In this document: in pieces, positions 35,169 to 44,731 of the stretch | How the letters are laid out: the number at the start of each line of letters is the position of its first letter | Position numbering within the stretch: the first letter of the stretch is position 1 | Assembly (NCBI RefSeq): GCF_011801125.1 | Contig: NZ_CP046171.1 | Location: 6,324,001 to 6,388,000 of the forward strand | DNA length: 64,000 nt | Source of the DNA: Nocardia brasiliensis | GTDB lineage: Bacteria; Actinomycetota; Actinomycetes; Mycobacteriales; Mycobacteriaceae | Reading direction: 5' to 3' | Notes under the pieces: model-generated | What the model was told of the DNA's origin: nothing | Seen by the model: only the letters and a program-made list of their open reading frames with translations | The model's database searches: none | Translations under genes and position numbers: made by a program

Positions 35169-38100
35169 TCACGATCGATCCCGAGTCGACGGGACGGGCG
35201 CCGCGATCCGTTCCAGGTGGCGCGCCAGGATCGGCCCGATCACGGCGACCACGTCGGAATTGGTGAGTTGGGCGTGCGTCGCCGCGACCGGATGCTCGAT
35301 GAGATCACCGGTGACGTAGGGCCGCCACATCTCGGCGCCGAACAGCTCGGTCATCCCCTGGGTTGCCGAAAAGTACAGCAGGTCACCGTCGTACACGCCG
35401 GGTCGGTAGCCGTGCGCGAGCGCGACCCCGTCCACGTAACCGCGGTGCAATCGCTCGAGCTGCGGCGCGGACAGCCCGGTGCCGAACGACGCGCCCGCAC
35501 ATGCCAACTCCGCGGCGGCCTCCTCGGCGCTCACCTCGGGTGCCGCGTCGGCGTCCAGCGGTTCGTCACCGAGCAAGTGGGTCAGCAGGTCTCGCATCCG
35601 CGGTACCGGGGGCGGTGCCGCGCCGTCGGGCACGACGACGCTGTCCAGCATGGCCAGCGCGCCGACGCTCGCGCCGCGCGCCCGTAACCGCACCGCGATC
35701 GCGTGCGCGATCTGCCCACCGAGCGACCAGCCGAGCAGATGATACGGCCCCTCCGGTTGCGCGCGCACGATCGCCGCCACATAGTGCTCGGCGAGTTCAT
35801 CGATGGCACCGATGGTTTCGCCTTCGCCGGTCAGCGTCGGCGCCTGCAGGCCGTACACCGGACGATCGGTGACGTAGCGCGCCAGCCCGGCATAGCACCA
35901 GGCCAACGGCACCGCGGAGTGCACGCAGAACAGTGGTGGCCGAGTACCGTTGCCGCGCAGGGTGAGCAGCACGCCGAGCGCGTCGTCGGCGGTGTCCGCA
36001 CCGTCGTAGCCCGCGATGCGCGCGGCGAGCGCGCCGACCGTCGGCGTGGTGTAGAGCCAGCGCACCGTCACCGGCACGCCCGTCGCGGCCGCCAGTTCCG
36101 CCGAGACCGCCACGCCGAGCAGCGAATTGCCGCCCAACTCGAAGAAGTCGTCGGCCAGGCCGACCTTGGACTGCCCGGTCGCCGCGGCGAACTGGGCGGC
36201 GACCAACGCTTCGGTGTCGGTCTCGGGAGCGAGGTAGCGGCGCGGCGCGGCCACCGGCGACGGCAGCGCGGCGCGGTCGAGTTTTCCGTTGCCCGACACC
36301 GGCACTCGGTCGAGTTCGATGAGCGCGGCGGGCACCAGCGCCGCGGGCAGGGTGTCGCGCAGCCGGCGCGCGGTGGCCACCGGATCGAAGCGCGCGCCGG
36401 GGGCAGCCACCACATAGGCGACCAGTCGCGCCTCGGGGCGGCCCGCGTCGGCGACCGTCACCACCGCCTGCGCGATCTCCGGGCCCGCGCGCAGCGCCGC
36501 TTCGATCTCGGCCGGCTCGATCCGCCGCCCGCGCAGTTCCACCTGATCGTCCGCCCTGCCGAGGAATTCGAAGGTGCCGTCGGGGCTCGCGCTCACCAGA
36601 TCGCCGGTGCGGTACAGCCGTTGCCCGATGCCGAACGGGTCGGCGATGAACCGCACCGCGGTACCCGCGGGGTCACGCAGATAGCCGTCGGCGACGCCGA
36701 TGCCACCGAGATACAGCTCGCCGCGCGCGCCGGGCGGCACCCGCACCAGACGCGAATCGAACACCACCGCGAGCACTCCCGGCAGCGCGGCGCCGATCGA
36801 CACCGGCTCGCCGGGGCGCAGCGCGCCGGTTTGGGTTGCCATGACGGTGGTTTCGGTCGGGCCGTACCCGTTGAACAACCGCACGTGCGGCGCCCACTCG
36901 CGCACCAGCTCCGGCGGGCAGGCCTCACCGCCGACGACCACGGCGCGCAGCCGCGGCAACTCGGTCGGCGACATGCTGGCGAGCACCGCGGGCGTGGTGA
37001 GGAAATGGGTGGCGCCGCTGTCGTCGAGCAACCGGGCCAGCGCGCCGCCCGCGAGCACCGCGGGCGACGCCACCTCCAGCCGCGCACCCGCCGCGAAACA
37101 GCTGAGCAGCTCGAGCAGGTGCGCGTCGAACGACGGTGCGTGCGCGTGCAAGACCACCGAATCCCGATCCACCCCATAGTGTTCGACGATGTAGTCGGTC
37201 AGCGAACCGAGGCCGCGGTGGGTGACAAGCACCCCCTTGGGCGCTGCGGTGGTTCCCGAGGTGTAGATCAGATAGGCAGGGTGATCGGGTCGCAACGAGC
37301 GCGGCCGCTCCGCGTCCTCGATCGCGGCGCCCGCCCGGCGCACCACCTGCGTCACCGCGCGGACGTCGTCGAGCACCTGCCACTGCACGCTGCACCGGCC
37401 CGCGCTCGTCAGCTCGCCGGTGTCGCAGGGCAACAGCTTGCGCACCGCGTTGACCGTAAGTCCTTGGCGGGCACCGGAATCGGCGATCACCCCGGCGATC
37501 CGAGCGGGCGGATCCGCCGGGTCGACCGGGACGAAGCAGGCGCCCGATTTCGCGACGGCCCACAGCGCGAGCACCGATTCCAGCGAGCGCGGCACGGCCA
37601 CCACGACGAACTCACCGGGCCGCGCGCCCGCCGCCATCAGCTGACGGGCCCACCGGGTCGAGCGCTCGTCGAGTTCGCGATAGGTCATGGTGCGCGCGCC
37701 GTCGCGCACCGCCACCGCGTCCGGCACCGGACCCACGCGCAGCAACTCGGGCAGCACCCGGATCGGACCCGCCGGTGCGCCACGCACCGGCGCGGGCAGC
37801 GCGAGGTCCAATTCCGGTATCGGGCAGCCGGTTCCGGCGGCGAGGAAACGCGCGAAGTAGCCGAGGAACATCCGGTGCTGCCACGCGAGCAGGTCGTATC
37901 GGTAGCGGGCCGGATTGGCGTGGAAGTCGATGCTGACCGAGCGCTCGTCCGGACCGGCCTGATAGCCGTTGACAAGCAGGTCCTCCACCGGGCCGAGCGA
38001 CAGCAGCCGCGCCTGCCCGCTGAGCGCGCCGAGGCTGAGCGGTTCGGTGAACCCGAGCACATTGACCACCGGACCGAACCCGCCCCGCTCGACCTGCTGC

Positions 38101-39362
38101 TGCCCGCGATCGCGCTGCATATCCTCGTAGCGGTATCGCTGATGCCGCAACGCGCCGATCACCCGCGCGCGCACCTGCGCTATCACCGCGCCGACCGTCG
38201 CGGTGTCCAGGCCGGACAACCGCAGCGGCACCGCGTTCGACAGCGAACCCGCCGACCGGCGCAGGGCCGCGGTCGGGCGCGCGGTGACCGGCAGGGTGAG
38301 GGTGACCTCGGCGCGACCGGTCATCCGGGCCAGATAGCAGGCGAAGGCCGCGACCGCCAGCTCAGGAAAGGTGGCCCCGTGCGTGGCGCGCGCGGCGGCC
38401 AGCAGCTCGGCCGTCGCGGCGTCGACCGTCGCGCTCACCCGGTGCGGTCGCGGCGCGGGCGCGGCGGGCCGACCGGCAAGGCCGACCGGTTCGGCGACGG
38501 TGTCCAGCTGGGTGCGCCAGTACTCCCGGTCCGCCTCGGCTCGGGCCGAATCCTGATATCTGCGTTCGTCTTCCAGCAGTTCCGGCACCGTCAGCGCCCG
38601 CGCGGCGGGCGATTCGGTCACCCGCGCCGAGCTCAGCGAACTACTCACCGCCGCAACGTTTTCCATCGTCATACTGGCGTACGAGGCGGTGCGCGGCGCG
38701 CTGTCGGGAACCACGCGCGCGGACCGGCGCAGCACCCGGGTGGTCGAGCGCGGGCGCGCGGGCGCCTCCCGCGCCGCGGCGGCTTCGGCGCCGTTGTCGC
38801 TCGCGGCGTCGAGCCGGTGCGCCGCAACGACTTCCGCGCGGTAGAGCTCGCCGGTGCGGCGCAGCACCGCCGCCGCGCCCATCCCGTCCAGGACGATGTG
38901 GTGGCTGCGCAGGTACAGCAGATGATGATCCGGTCCCACCTGGAACACCGTCGCGACGGTGAGCTGATCGGCGAGCGGGTCGAGCGGCGCGCTGTAGTCG
39001 CGCTCCATCAGTTCCAGCGCCGCGGCCATCGGATCGGCCTGGTCGGCCAGCCGCATCCGCCGGATCGGCAGCTCCGCCGCGGCGGGCACGTACTGGCGCG
39101 GACAGCCGTCGACCAGACGGAAGCGCAGGTGCGGCGATTGCAGTTCGTGGGCCGCGCGCCGGGCGCAGCGTGACATCAGGCCGATCTCGAGCGGGCCGCG
39201 CAGTTCCAGGTACATCGCGACCGTGATCGGCACCCCCGGATGCAGCTGCTGGGCCACCCACCAGCGCAGCTGCGCCGCCGACAGCGGGTACATCGGCTGC
39301 GCCGTGGCGTCGGCTCCGGTCAACACGCCTCCCTGCGATTCGGAAAGCCACCGCTGAATCAT
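35169..39362 (-). CDS. Single-module nonribosomal peptide synthetase, C-A-T-TE
   Basis: A 1397-residue NRPS. The condensation domain (about 24-515) has an intact HHIVLDG at 154-160 and a roughly 75-residue Ala/Arg/Ser-rich insert at about 182-258. The adenylation domain (about 540-1035) has YTSGTTAAPKG, GYGPTETT, YRTGDL and SGNGKLDR (Lys1027). The carrier domain has GGNSLLG with phosphopantetheine Ser1080. The thioesterase has GWSLGG (Ser1213). Alignment by eye to GrsA gives a pocket code of about DALLVGGVM(K), suggesting a hydrophobic residue, low certainty. With one module it could join an amino acid to an external acyl or aminoacyl partner and release the product. No MbtH gene is seen. Confidence 0.93.
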   Translation of the reverse strand: MIQRWLSESQGGVLTGADATAQPMYPLSAAQLRWWVAQQLHPGVPITVAMYLELRGPLEIGLMSRCARRAAHELQSPHLRFRLVDGCPRQYVPAAAELPIRRMRLADQADPMAAALELMERDYSAPLDPLADQLTVATVFQVGPDHHLLYLRSHHIVLDGMGAAAVLRRTGELYRAEVVAAHRLDAASDNGAEAAAAREAPARPRSTTRVLRRSARVVPDSAPRTASYASMTMENVAAVSSSLSSARVTESPAARALTVPELLEDERRYQDSARAEADREYWRTQLDTVAEPVGLAGRPAAPAPRPHRVSATVDAATAELLAAARATHGATFPELAVAAFACYLARMTGRAEVTLTLPVTARPTAALRRSAGSLSNAVPLRLSGLDTATVGAVIAQVRARVIGALRHQRYRYEDMQRDRGQQQVERGGFGPVVNVLGFTEPLSLGALSGQARLLSLGPVEDLLVNGYQAGPDERSVSIDFHANPARYRYDLLAWQHRMFLGYFARFLAAGTGCPIPELDLALPAPVRGAPAGPIRVLPELLRVGPVPDAVAVRDGARTMTYRELDERSTRWARQLMAAGARPGEFVVVAVPRSLESVLALWAVAKSGACFVPVDPADPPARIAGVIADSGARQGLTVNAVRKLLPCDTGELTSAGRCSVQWQVLDDVRAVTQVVRRAGAAIEDAERPRSLRPDHPAYLIYTSGTTAAPKGVLVTHRGLGSLTDYIVEHYGVDRDSVVLHAHAPSFDAHLLELLSCFAAGARLEVASPAVLAGGALARLLDDSGATHFLTTPAVLASMSPTELPRLRAVVVGGEACPPELVREWAPHVRLFNGYGPTETTVMATQTGALRPGEPVSIGAALPGVLAVVFDSRLVRVPPGARGELYLGGIGVADGYLRDPAGTAVRFIADPFGIGQRLYRTGDLVSASPDGTFEFLGRADDQVELRGRRIEPAEIEAALRAGPEIAQAVVTVADAGRPEARLVAYVVAAPGARFDPVATARRLRDTLPAALVPAALIELDRVPVSGNGKLDRAALPSPVAAPRRYLAPETDTEALVAAQFAAATGQSKVGLADDFFELGGNSLLGVAVSAELAAATGVPVTVRWLYTTPTVGALAARIAGYDGADTADDALGVLLTLRGNGTRPPLFCVHSAVPLAWCYAGLARYVTDRPVYGLQAPTLTGEGETIGAIDELAEHYVAAIVRAQPEGPYHLLGWSLGGQIAHAIAVRLRARGASVGALAMLDSVVVPDGAAPPPVPRMRDLLTHLLGDEPLDADAAPEVSAEEAAAELACAGASFGTGLSAPQLERLHRGYVDGVALAHGYRPGVYDGDLLYFSATQGMTELFGAEMWRPYVTGDLIEHPVAATHAQLTNSDVVAVIGPILARHLERIAAPVPSTRDRS

Positions 39363-39374
39363 CCAGGGGCAAAC

Positions 39375-39404
39375 TTACGGCATCCAGGCGCGTACCCTCC
39401 GTAA
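39375..39404. promoter_or_regulatory. Inverted repeat upstream of the NRPS gene
   Basis: TTACGG (39375-39380) and CCGTAA (39399-39404) are perfect inverted arms separated by 18 bases, 12-42 bp upstream of the NRPS ATG on the minus strand. The spacing suits a dimeric regulator overlapping the promoter or leader. No regulator gene is adjacent. Confidence 0.3.
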
Positions 39405-39542
39405 TTTCGGCGCGATCGGCGCGTGCACAGCGAGCTACCAGCCCAGACACACCTATTCAGCGCGCATCGTTCGCCCGCGACCCGGCGTCGACCCGCGGCC
39501 GGGCGCATCCGACGCTATGCGAGTCCGGCGCCGCGGCCGCGC

Positions 39543-40307
39543 TCAGCGCACCCGCGCCCGCATCAGTTCCCGCGCGGCGACGCGATACCGCTCGGCGATG
39601 AGCCGCACCACGGCGGGATGCACCCCGATGGGCTCGGCGACGCCGTCGGCCCCCGCCTCGTGCAGCCGCTGCTGGAACAGCCCGTGCGCCAGTAGGTAGG
39701 ACGCGATGAATACCCGCCGCGCACCGGAATCACGCAGCACGGCAACGACATCCGCGACGCGCGGCGCACCGGTGGCGATGTAGCCGAGCCGGACCGGGGT
39801 ATCGAGTCGTTCGGCCAGCATGGCGGCGGCGCGGCGAACGTCCTGGCGCGCACGGGAATCCGAGGACCCCGCGGCGGCGAACACCACCGCGTCACCTGGA
39901 CGCCAGCCCGCGGCGCGCAGCCGCATGATCATGATCCGGGCCAGCGCCGGGTCCGGGCCCATGGCCGGGGTGACGGCCACCGCGGCGTGACCGCTCTCGG
40001 CCACCTCCCGCGGCACATCCTGATAAACGTGATACCCGGAGGCGAGAAAGGCCGGAACCACCACGGCGGGAACGGATTCCCCGGCCGTCGCGGTCAGGTC
40101 GCGCAGCACCTCGGCCGGTGAGGGACCGAGCACGTCGACGAACGCGGTCCGCAGCGCGGGCGCCGCGGACCGTTCGCCCTCGCCGTCGCGCCCCGAGATC
40201 GCGACGCCGAGCTCTTTACCCACCGCCTCGGCCAGCGCGGCGATCATCTCAACGCCGCGCGCGCTCCTTGTGCCGTGCGCGACGAGCACCAGCGCGGGGG
40301 CCGTCAC
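39543..40307 (-). CDS. Sirohydrochlorin chelatase (CbiX/SirB family)
   Basis: The 254-residue protein has two CbiX-like halves: LVLVAHGTRS at the N terminus with the catalytic-type His, VVVPAFLASGYHVYQDVP with a second His, and in the C-terminal half VFIASYLLAHGLFQQRL. The family inserts Fe2+ (or Co2+) into sirohydrochlorin; in a nitrite-reductase operon, iron insertion to make siroheme for NirB is the likely job. The GTG start overlaps the nnaR stop by 4 bp (GTGA). It is the last gene of the nirB-nirD-nnaR group. Confidence 0.88.
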   Translation of the reverse strand: MTAPALVLVAHGTRSARGVEMIAALAEAVGKELGVAISGRDGEGERSAAPALRTAFVDVLGPSPAEVLRDLTATAGESVPAVVVPAFLASGYHVYQDVPREVAESGHAAVAVTPAMGPDPALARIMIMRLRAAGWRPGDAVVFAAAGSSDSRARQDVRRAAAMLAERLDTPVRLGYIATGAPRVADVVAVLRDSGARRVFIASYLLAHGLFQQRLHEAGADGVAEPIGVHPAVVRLIAERYRVAARELMRARVR

Positions 40308-41587
40308 CACGCCCCCATGGTCTGGGCGTGCCGCAGCGGCGTACCGAGACCGGGCAGCTGTGGCCCGCCGAGTTCTTGACGCGGGTTGTTGTCCACGCAT
40401 TCGGCCGCGTCCATGGCCAGCCGGTAGCCCCGCTTGACCACGGTCTGAATGGCCTTCGGCGCACCGAGCCCGGCGCGCAGCCTGGCGATCGCGGTCTCCA
40501 CCGCGTGGGTGTCGTCACCGCCGCCGGGCAGCGCGGCGAGCAGGTGCTCGCGCGAGACCACCCGGCCGGGCTGCCTGGCCAGCGAGCGCATCAGCGCCAT
40601 CGGCGCGGGCGCCAGCTGCCGCACCTCGCCGTCGACCACCACGCAGCCACCGCGCACGCTCAGCGTGTGGCCCGCGGCGTAGATCCGATTGGCTCGCCGC
40701 GGCAGTTCCTCGGCGACATGGCGAGCCAGCGCGCCCAACCGCGCGCGGCCCGGCATCGAGGTCGCCACCCCGAGTTCCTCCAGCGGCGCCGCCGTGATCG
40801 GCCCGACGCACGCGGCGAGCACCCGGCCGCGCAGCGCGTGCAGCAGGCCGTCGAGCAGCCCGGTCTCCTTGGCCCGCATCAACATCGACGCCACCGCAGG
40901 CGCGCTGGTGAAGGTGACACAGTCCAGGCTGGCGGTGACGATGGCCTCGATCAGCTGGTCCATCGGCTGCTGATCCTGCGGCGGCTCCCAGCGATACACC
41001 GGCACCGGCACGACATCCGCACCGGCGCAACGCAATACCTCGCAGAAGTCGGGCACCGGCTCCCATTCGGTGGTCGCGCCGTGCAGCTGCACCGCGATCC
41101 GCACCCCGTCCACGCCCTCGGCGAGCAGATGGTCGAGCACCTCGGCGGAGGACTCCGAGGCGGGCGACCATTCCTCGCGCAGTTCGGCGGCGCGGATGGC
41201 GCCCTTGGCCTTCGGGCCGCGGGCGAGCACCCTGGTCCCGGCGAGGGTGGTGCGCAGTTGCTCGGCGACGCCCCAGCCCTCGGCCGCCTCCATCCAGCCG
41301 CGGAAGCCGATGCCGGTGGTGGCCACCACGATCTGCGGCGGGTCCTGGACGAGCTGACGGGTCACCCGCTCCAGTTCGTCGTCGTCAGCGAGCGGGATGA
41401 TGCGAATGGCGGGCGCGAACACCACGCCCGCGCCGCGGCGGACCAGTAGGGTGGCGAACTCGTCGGCGCGGCGCGCCGCCGTGATGCCGACGGTGAAGCC
41501 CGCGAGACAGGCGCCGACGTCGGGAATCGGCCCACCCGACACCCGGCCACCGCCCCCGATCGAATCGCTTGGCGATCCTGTGTTCAT
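40304..41587 (-). CDS. nnaR: NnaR-like regulator: HemD (uroporphyrinogen-III synthase) domain fused to OmpR-type winged helix
   Basis: The 427-residue protein has an N-terminal HemD-fold region (about 30-290): TVGITAARRADEFATLL, VVATTGIGFRGW, CVTFTSAPAVASML and VGPITAAPLEELG. A transcriptional-regulator winged helix follows (about 310-400) with LARQPGRVVSREHLLAAL and TVVKRGYRLAM. This matches Rv0260c and Streptomyces NnaR, a regulator that works with GlnR to switch on nitrate/nitrite assimilation genes. Whether the HemD domain is still catalytic or senses a tetrapyrrole is unresolved. ATG 41587 was chosen; it lies 4 bp after nirD. Confidence 0.86.
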   Translation of the reverse strand: MNTGSPSDSIGGGGRVSGGPIPDVGACLAGFTVGITAARRADEFATLLVRRGAGVVFAPAIRIIPLADDDELERVTRQLVQDPPQIVVATTGIGFRGWMEAAEGWGVAEQLRTTLAGTRVLARGPKAKGAIRAAELREEWSPASESSAEVLDHLLAEGVDGVRIAVQLHGATTEWEPVPDFCEVLRCAGADVVPVPVYRWEPPQDQQPMDQLIEAIVTASLDCVTFTSAPAVASMLMRAKETGLLDGLLHALRGRVLAACVGPITAAPLEELGVATSMPGRARLGALARHVAEELPRRANRIYAAGHTLSVRGGCVVVDGEVRQLAPAPMALMRSLARQPGRVVSREHLLAALPGGGDDTHAVETAIARLRAGLGAPKAIQTVVKRGYRLAMDAAECVDNNPRQELGGPQLPGLGTPLRHAQTMGAW

Positions 41588-41591
41588 TGGT

Positions 41592-41993
41592 TCATCCGTC
41601 CGAGGAAGCGAGCGCGGCAACCACCGGCTCGTTGGAAATCGACACGATGCCGTCGGTCACGCTCACCGCGTACACCGGCAGCATTGCCGATTCGTCGTCC
41701 AGGCAGCGCCCGTCGACCAGTGAGAAGGCCTGCTTCAGCAGGGGCGAAGCGACGACGGGCACGCCGCCGCGATCGCCGACGATCCCGCGCGACATCACGG
41801 CCGCGCGTCCGAACGGATCAATGTTGCCGACGGCGTACAGCATGCCGTCGGTCATCAGGAACAGGGCGGCTTGGCGGCCACCTTTCAGCAACACCGCGAC
41901 GCCGCGGCCGGGAATCAGGTAGTCGAGTCGGCACGCTTGAGTCCAGCCGGTGGCGGTAGCAGCGGCAATGTCAGGGGTATCGATCACGGTCAT
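41592..41993 (-). CDS. nirD: Nitrite reductase small subunit NirD
   Basis: The 133-residue protein has a Rieske-like fold without the Cys/His cluster ligands, typical for NirD: ACRLDYLIPGRGVAVLL, LFLMTDGMLYAVGNIDPFG, a central VMSRGIVGDRGG and PLLKQAFSLVDGRCLDD. It pairs with NirB. Two in-frame ATGs exist. GGAGG at 42003-42007 abuts the upstream ATG (42002) but is 9 bases from the ATG at 41993, so the downstream one was chosen. It lies 64 bp after nirB and 4 bp before nnaR. Confidence 0.92.
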   Translation of the reverse strand: MTVIDTPDIAAATATGWTQACRLDYLIPGRGVAVLLKGGRQAALFLMTDGMLYAVGNIDPFGRAAVMSRGIVGDRGGVPVVASPLLKQAFSLVDGRCLDDESAMLPVYAVSVTDGIVSISNEPVVAALASSDG

Positions 41994-42057
41994 CGGTGTC
42001 ATCCTCCAAACGCCTTACTCATTGGTACCGGCGTCCTGTTTCTGTGGGGTTAAGCCG

Positions 42058-44604
42058 TCATTTCCCGCGCGTAGCGACCGGGATATCCGGCATGCCGAGT
42101 AACACAGGCACCTTGCGTTCGCCGCTTTCGTCGAACGAGATGGTCGGGTCGGCCTCTTCCGGCGCGTTCACGAAGGAGACGAACCGGGAGAGCTTTTCCT
42201 CGTCCTCGAGCACCGCGGCCCATTCGTCGCGGTAACCGATGATGTGCTGAGCCATGGCCGCCTCCAGCTCGTCGGCGATGCCGAGGCTGTCCTCGCAGAC
42301 CACCTGCTTGACGTAGTCGATGCCGCCCTCGAGCGCCTCCTGCCACGCGGCGGTGCGCTGCAGCCGGTCGGCCGTGCGGACGTAGAACATGAGGTAGCGG
42401 TCGATGTACTTGATCAGCGTCGCGTCGTCGAGCTCGCCGGCGAGCAGCACGGCGTGCTTGGGGGTGAGACCGCCGTTGCCGCCGACGTAGAGGTTCCAGC
42501 CGTTCTCGGTGGCGATCACGCCGACGTCCTTACCGCGCGCCTCGGCGCACTCGCGGGCGCAGCCGGACACACCGAGCTTCAGCTTGTGCGGGGAACGTAG
42601 TCCGCGATAACGCTTTTCGAGCAGGACCGCCATGCCGACCGAGTCCTGCTGGCCGTAGCGGCACCAGGTGGAGCCGACGCAGCTCTTCACCGTGCGCAGC
42701 GACTTGCCGTACGCGTGCCCGGATTCCATGCCCGCGTCGACCAACCGCCGCCAGATCAACGGCAGCTGCTCGACGCGCGCGCCGAACAGGTCGATCCGCT
42801 GGCCACCGGTGACCTTCACGTACAGGTCGAAGTCCTTGGCGATCTGGCCGATGGTGATGAGCTGATCCGCGCTCACCTCACCGCCCGGCATCCGCGGCAC
42901 CACCGAGTAGGTGCCGTTCTTCTGCAGGTTGGCCAGGAAGTGGTCGTTGGTGTCCTGCAGACCGGCCTGCTCACCGTCGAGGATGTGCTCGCTGGAGGTG
43001 GAGGCGAGGATGGAGGCGACCGTCGGCTTGCAGATATCGCAGCCGGATCCCTTGCCGTACTTGGCGATCAGGCCCGAGAAGGTGCGAATGCCGGTGACCT
43101 GGACGATCTGGAACAGCTCAGACCTGGACTGCTCGAAGTGCTCGCACAGCGCCTTGGACATCTCGACGCCGGACTGCTCGAGCAGCTTCTTGATCATGGG
43201 AACGCAACCGCCGCACGACGTTCCGGCGGAGGTGCACTTCTTGACCCCGGCGATATCGCAGGCGCCCTCGGCGATGGCGCCGCAGATATCGCCCTTGGAC
43301 ACGTTGTTGCAGGAGCAGATCTGGGCGTCGTCGGGCAGCGCGTCGGCGCTCAACTCCGCGCCCGCGGGCGAGATCAGCGCGGCGGGCTCGGCGGGCAGCG
43401 GACGGCCGACCAGCGGGCGCAGCGACGCGTACGCCGTCGCGTCACCGACCAGAATGCCGCCGAGCAAGGTCTGCGCGTCGTCGGAGACGACGAGTTTGGC
43501 ATAGGTGCCCTTCGCGGCGTCGTGCAGCACGACCGACAGCGCGCCCTCGGTGACGCCGTGCGCGTCACCGAAGCTGGCCACGTCGACGCCGAGCAGCTTC
43601 AGCTTGGTCGACATGTCCGCGCCGGGGAACTCCCCTGCGCCGCCGAGCAACCGGTCCGCCACGATCTCGGCGGTGGTGTACCCGGGGGCGACCAGGCCGT
43701 AGCAGGTGCCCTCGACCGCGGCGCATTCGCCGACGGCCCAGATGTTCGGATCGGAGGTGCGCAGACCGAGGTCGGTGATGATGCCACCGCGCGGACCCAC
43801 CTCCAGGCCGCTGTCCCTGGCGATCTGATCGCGCGGACGCACCCCCGCCGAGAACACGACCAGCGCCGCGTCGATGACCGACTCGTCGGACAGCGAAACC
43901 CGCACGCCCCGCTCGGCGGCCTCGATCGAGGACGTGCCGACACCGGTGTGCACGGCCAGCCCGAGGTCGGTGACCAGGCGTTCCAGGATCGCGCCGCCGC
44001 CCGCGTCGACCTGCGCGGGCATCAGCCGATCGTTGTACTCGATCACGTGCGGGGTGAGCCCGAGCAGGCGCAGCGCGTTCGCGGCCTCGAGGCCGAGCAG
44101 GCCGCCACCGACCACCACACCGACCGCACCCGGCCCCGCCGCCTCGGCGGCGGCGCGGATGCCGTCCAGGTCGTCGAGGGTGCGGTAGACGAAGCACTCG
44201 GGCAGGTCGTGGCCGGGAACCGGCGGCACGAACGGGTAGGAGCCGGTGGCGAGCACCAGCGCGTCGTAGGACAGGGTCTCCCCCGTCGACGTGGTGACCT
44301 TGCGGGCGTCGCGGTCGATGGACTCGGCACGCTGGCCGAGGCGCAGCTCGACCAGTGCGTCACCCGCGTACTCGTTGCCGGGCAGCGCCAGCGCCGCGGC
44401 GTCCCACATGCCGACGTAGGAGGACAGGCCGACCCGGTCGTAGGCGGGCAGCCGCTCCTCGCTCAGCACCACGACCTGCCACTGGCCCGCCTCGTCGCGT
44501 GCACGCAGTGCCTCGACGAACCGATGCCCGACCATGCCGTGGCCGACGACGACGGCGGTCTTGCGTGCGGACGATGCGACTGGGTGATTCATCGGCGTGC
44601 TCAA
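42058..44604 (-). CDS. nirB: Assimilatory NAD(P)H nitrite reductase large subunit NirB
   Basis: The 848-residue flavoprotein has an N-terminal FAD/NAD(P)H pair of Rossmann folds (VVVGHGMVGHRF; GVVVGGGLLGLEAA). A BFD-type [2Fe-2S] domain follows (CSCNNVSKGDICG, CTSAGTSCGGC), with a second Cys pair (GCDICKP). The C-terminal siroheme/[4Fe-4S] domain has CVGSTWCRYG and GVSGCARECAEARG. It reduces nitrite to ammonium with six electrons from NAD(P)H. GGAGG at 44611-44615 sits 6 bases before a TTG at 44604, which was taken as the start; an ATG at 44592 is the alternative. It heads the nirB-nirD-nnaR-chelatase group, and a GlnR-box-like site lies about 130 bp upstream. Confidence 0.94.
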   Translation of the reverse strand: MSTPMNHPVASSARKTAVVVGHGMVGHRFVEALRARDEAGQWQVVVLSEERLPAYDRVGLSSYVGMWDAAALALPGNEYAGDALVELRLGQRAESIDRDARKVTTSTGETLSYDALVLATGSYPFVPPVPGHDLPECFVYRTLDDLDGIRAAAEAAGPGAVGVVVGGGLLGLEAANALRLLGLTPHVIEYNDRLMPAQVDAGGGAILERLVTDLGLAVHTGVGTSSIEAAERGVRVSLSDESVIDAALVVFSAGVRPRDQIARDSGLEVGPRGGIITDLGLRTSDPNIWAVGECAAVEGTCYGLVAPGYTTAEIVADRLLGGAGEFPGADMSTKLKLLGVDVASFGDAHGVTEGALSVVLHDAAKGTYAKLVVSDDAQTLLGGILVGDATAYASLRPLVGRPLPAEPAALISPAGAELSADALPDDAQICSCNNVSKGDICGAIAEGACDIAGVKKCTSAGTSCGGCVPMIKKLLEQSGVEMSKALCEHFEQSRSELFQIVQVTGIRTFSGLIAKYGKGSGCDICKPTVASILASTSSEHILDGEQAGLQDTNDHFLANLQKNGTYSVVPRMPGGEVSADQLITIGQIAKDFDLYVKVTGGQRIDLFGARVEQLPLIWRRLVDAGMESGHAYGKSLRTVKSCVGSTWCRYGQQDSVGMAVLLEKRYRGLRSPHKLKLGVSGCARECAEARGKDVGVIATENGWNLYVGGNGGLTPKHAVLLAGELDDATLIKYIDRYLMFYVRTADRLQRTAAWQEALEGGIDYVKQVVCEDSLGIADELEAAMAQHIIGYRDEWAAVLEDEEKLSRFVSFVNAPEEADPTISFDESGERKVPVLLGMPDIPVATRGK

Positions 44605-44731
44605 GAAGGGCCTCCAAAGATCCGGTTGGCCCAACGGTAGGAAACGGGTATTGCCGCAATGCTGCGCGAAATGACCGGCGCATCAACGGTTGCTCACGGT
44701 TATCCGGATCAGGGCGTGAGTTCGCCCGCAA

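Noticed and set aside
35703..39173. 1156-residue open frame opposite the NRPS gene
   Set aside because: Complement of an intact four-domain NRPS; Arg/His/Gly-rich without recognisable domains.
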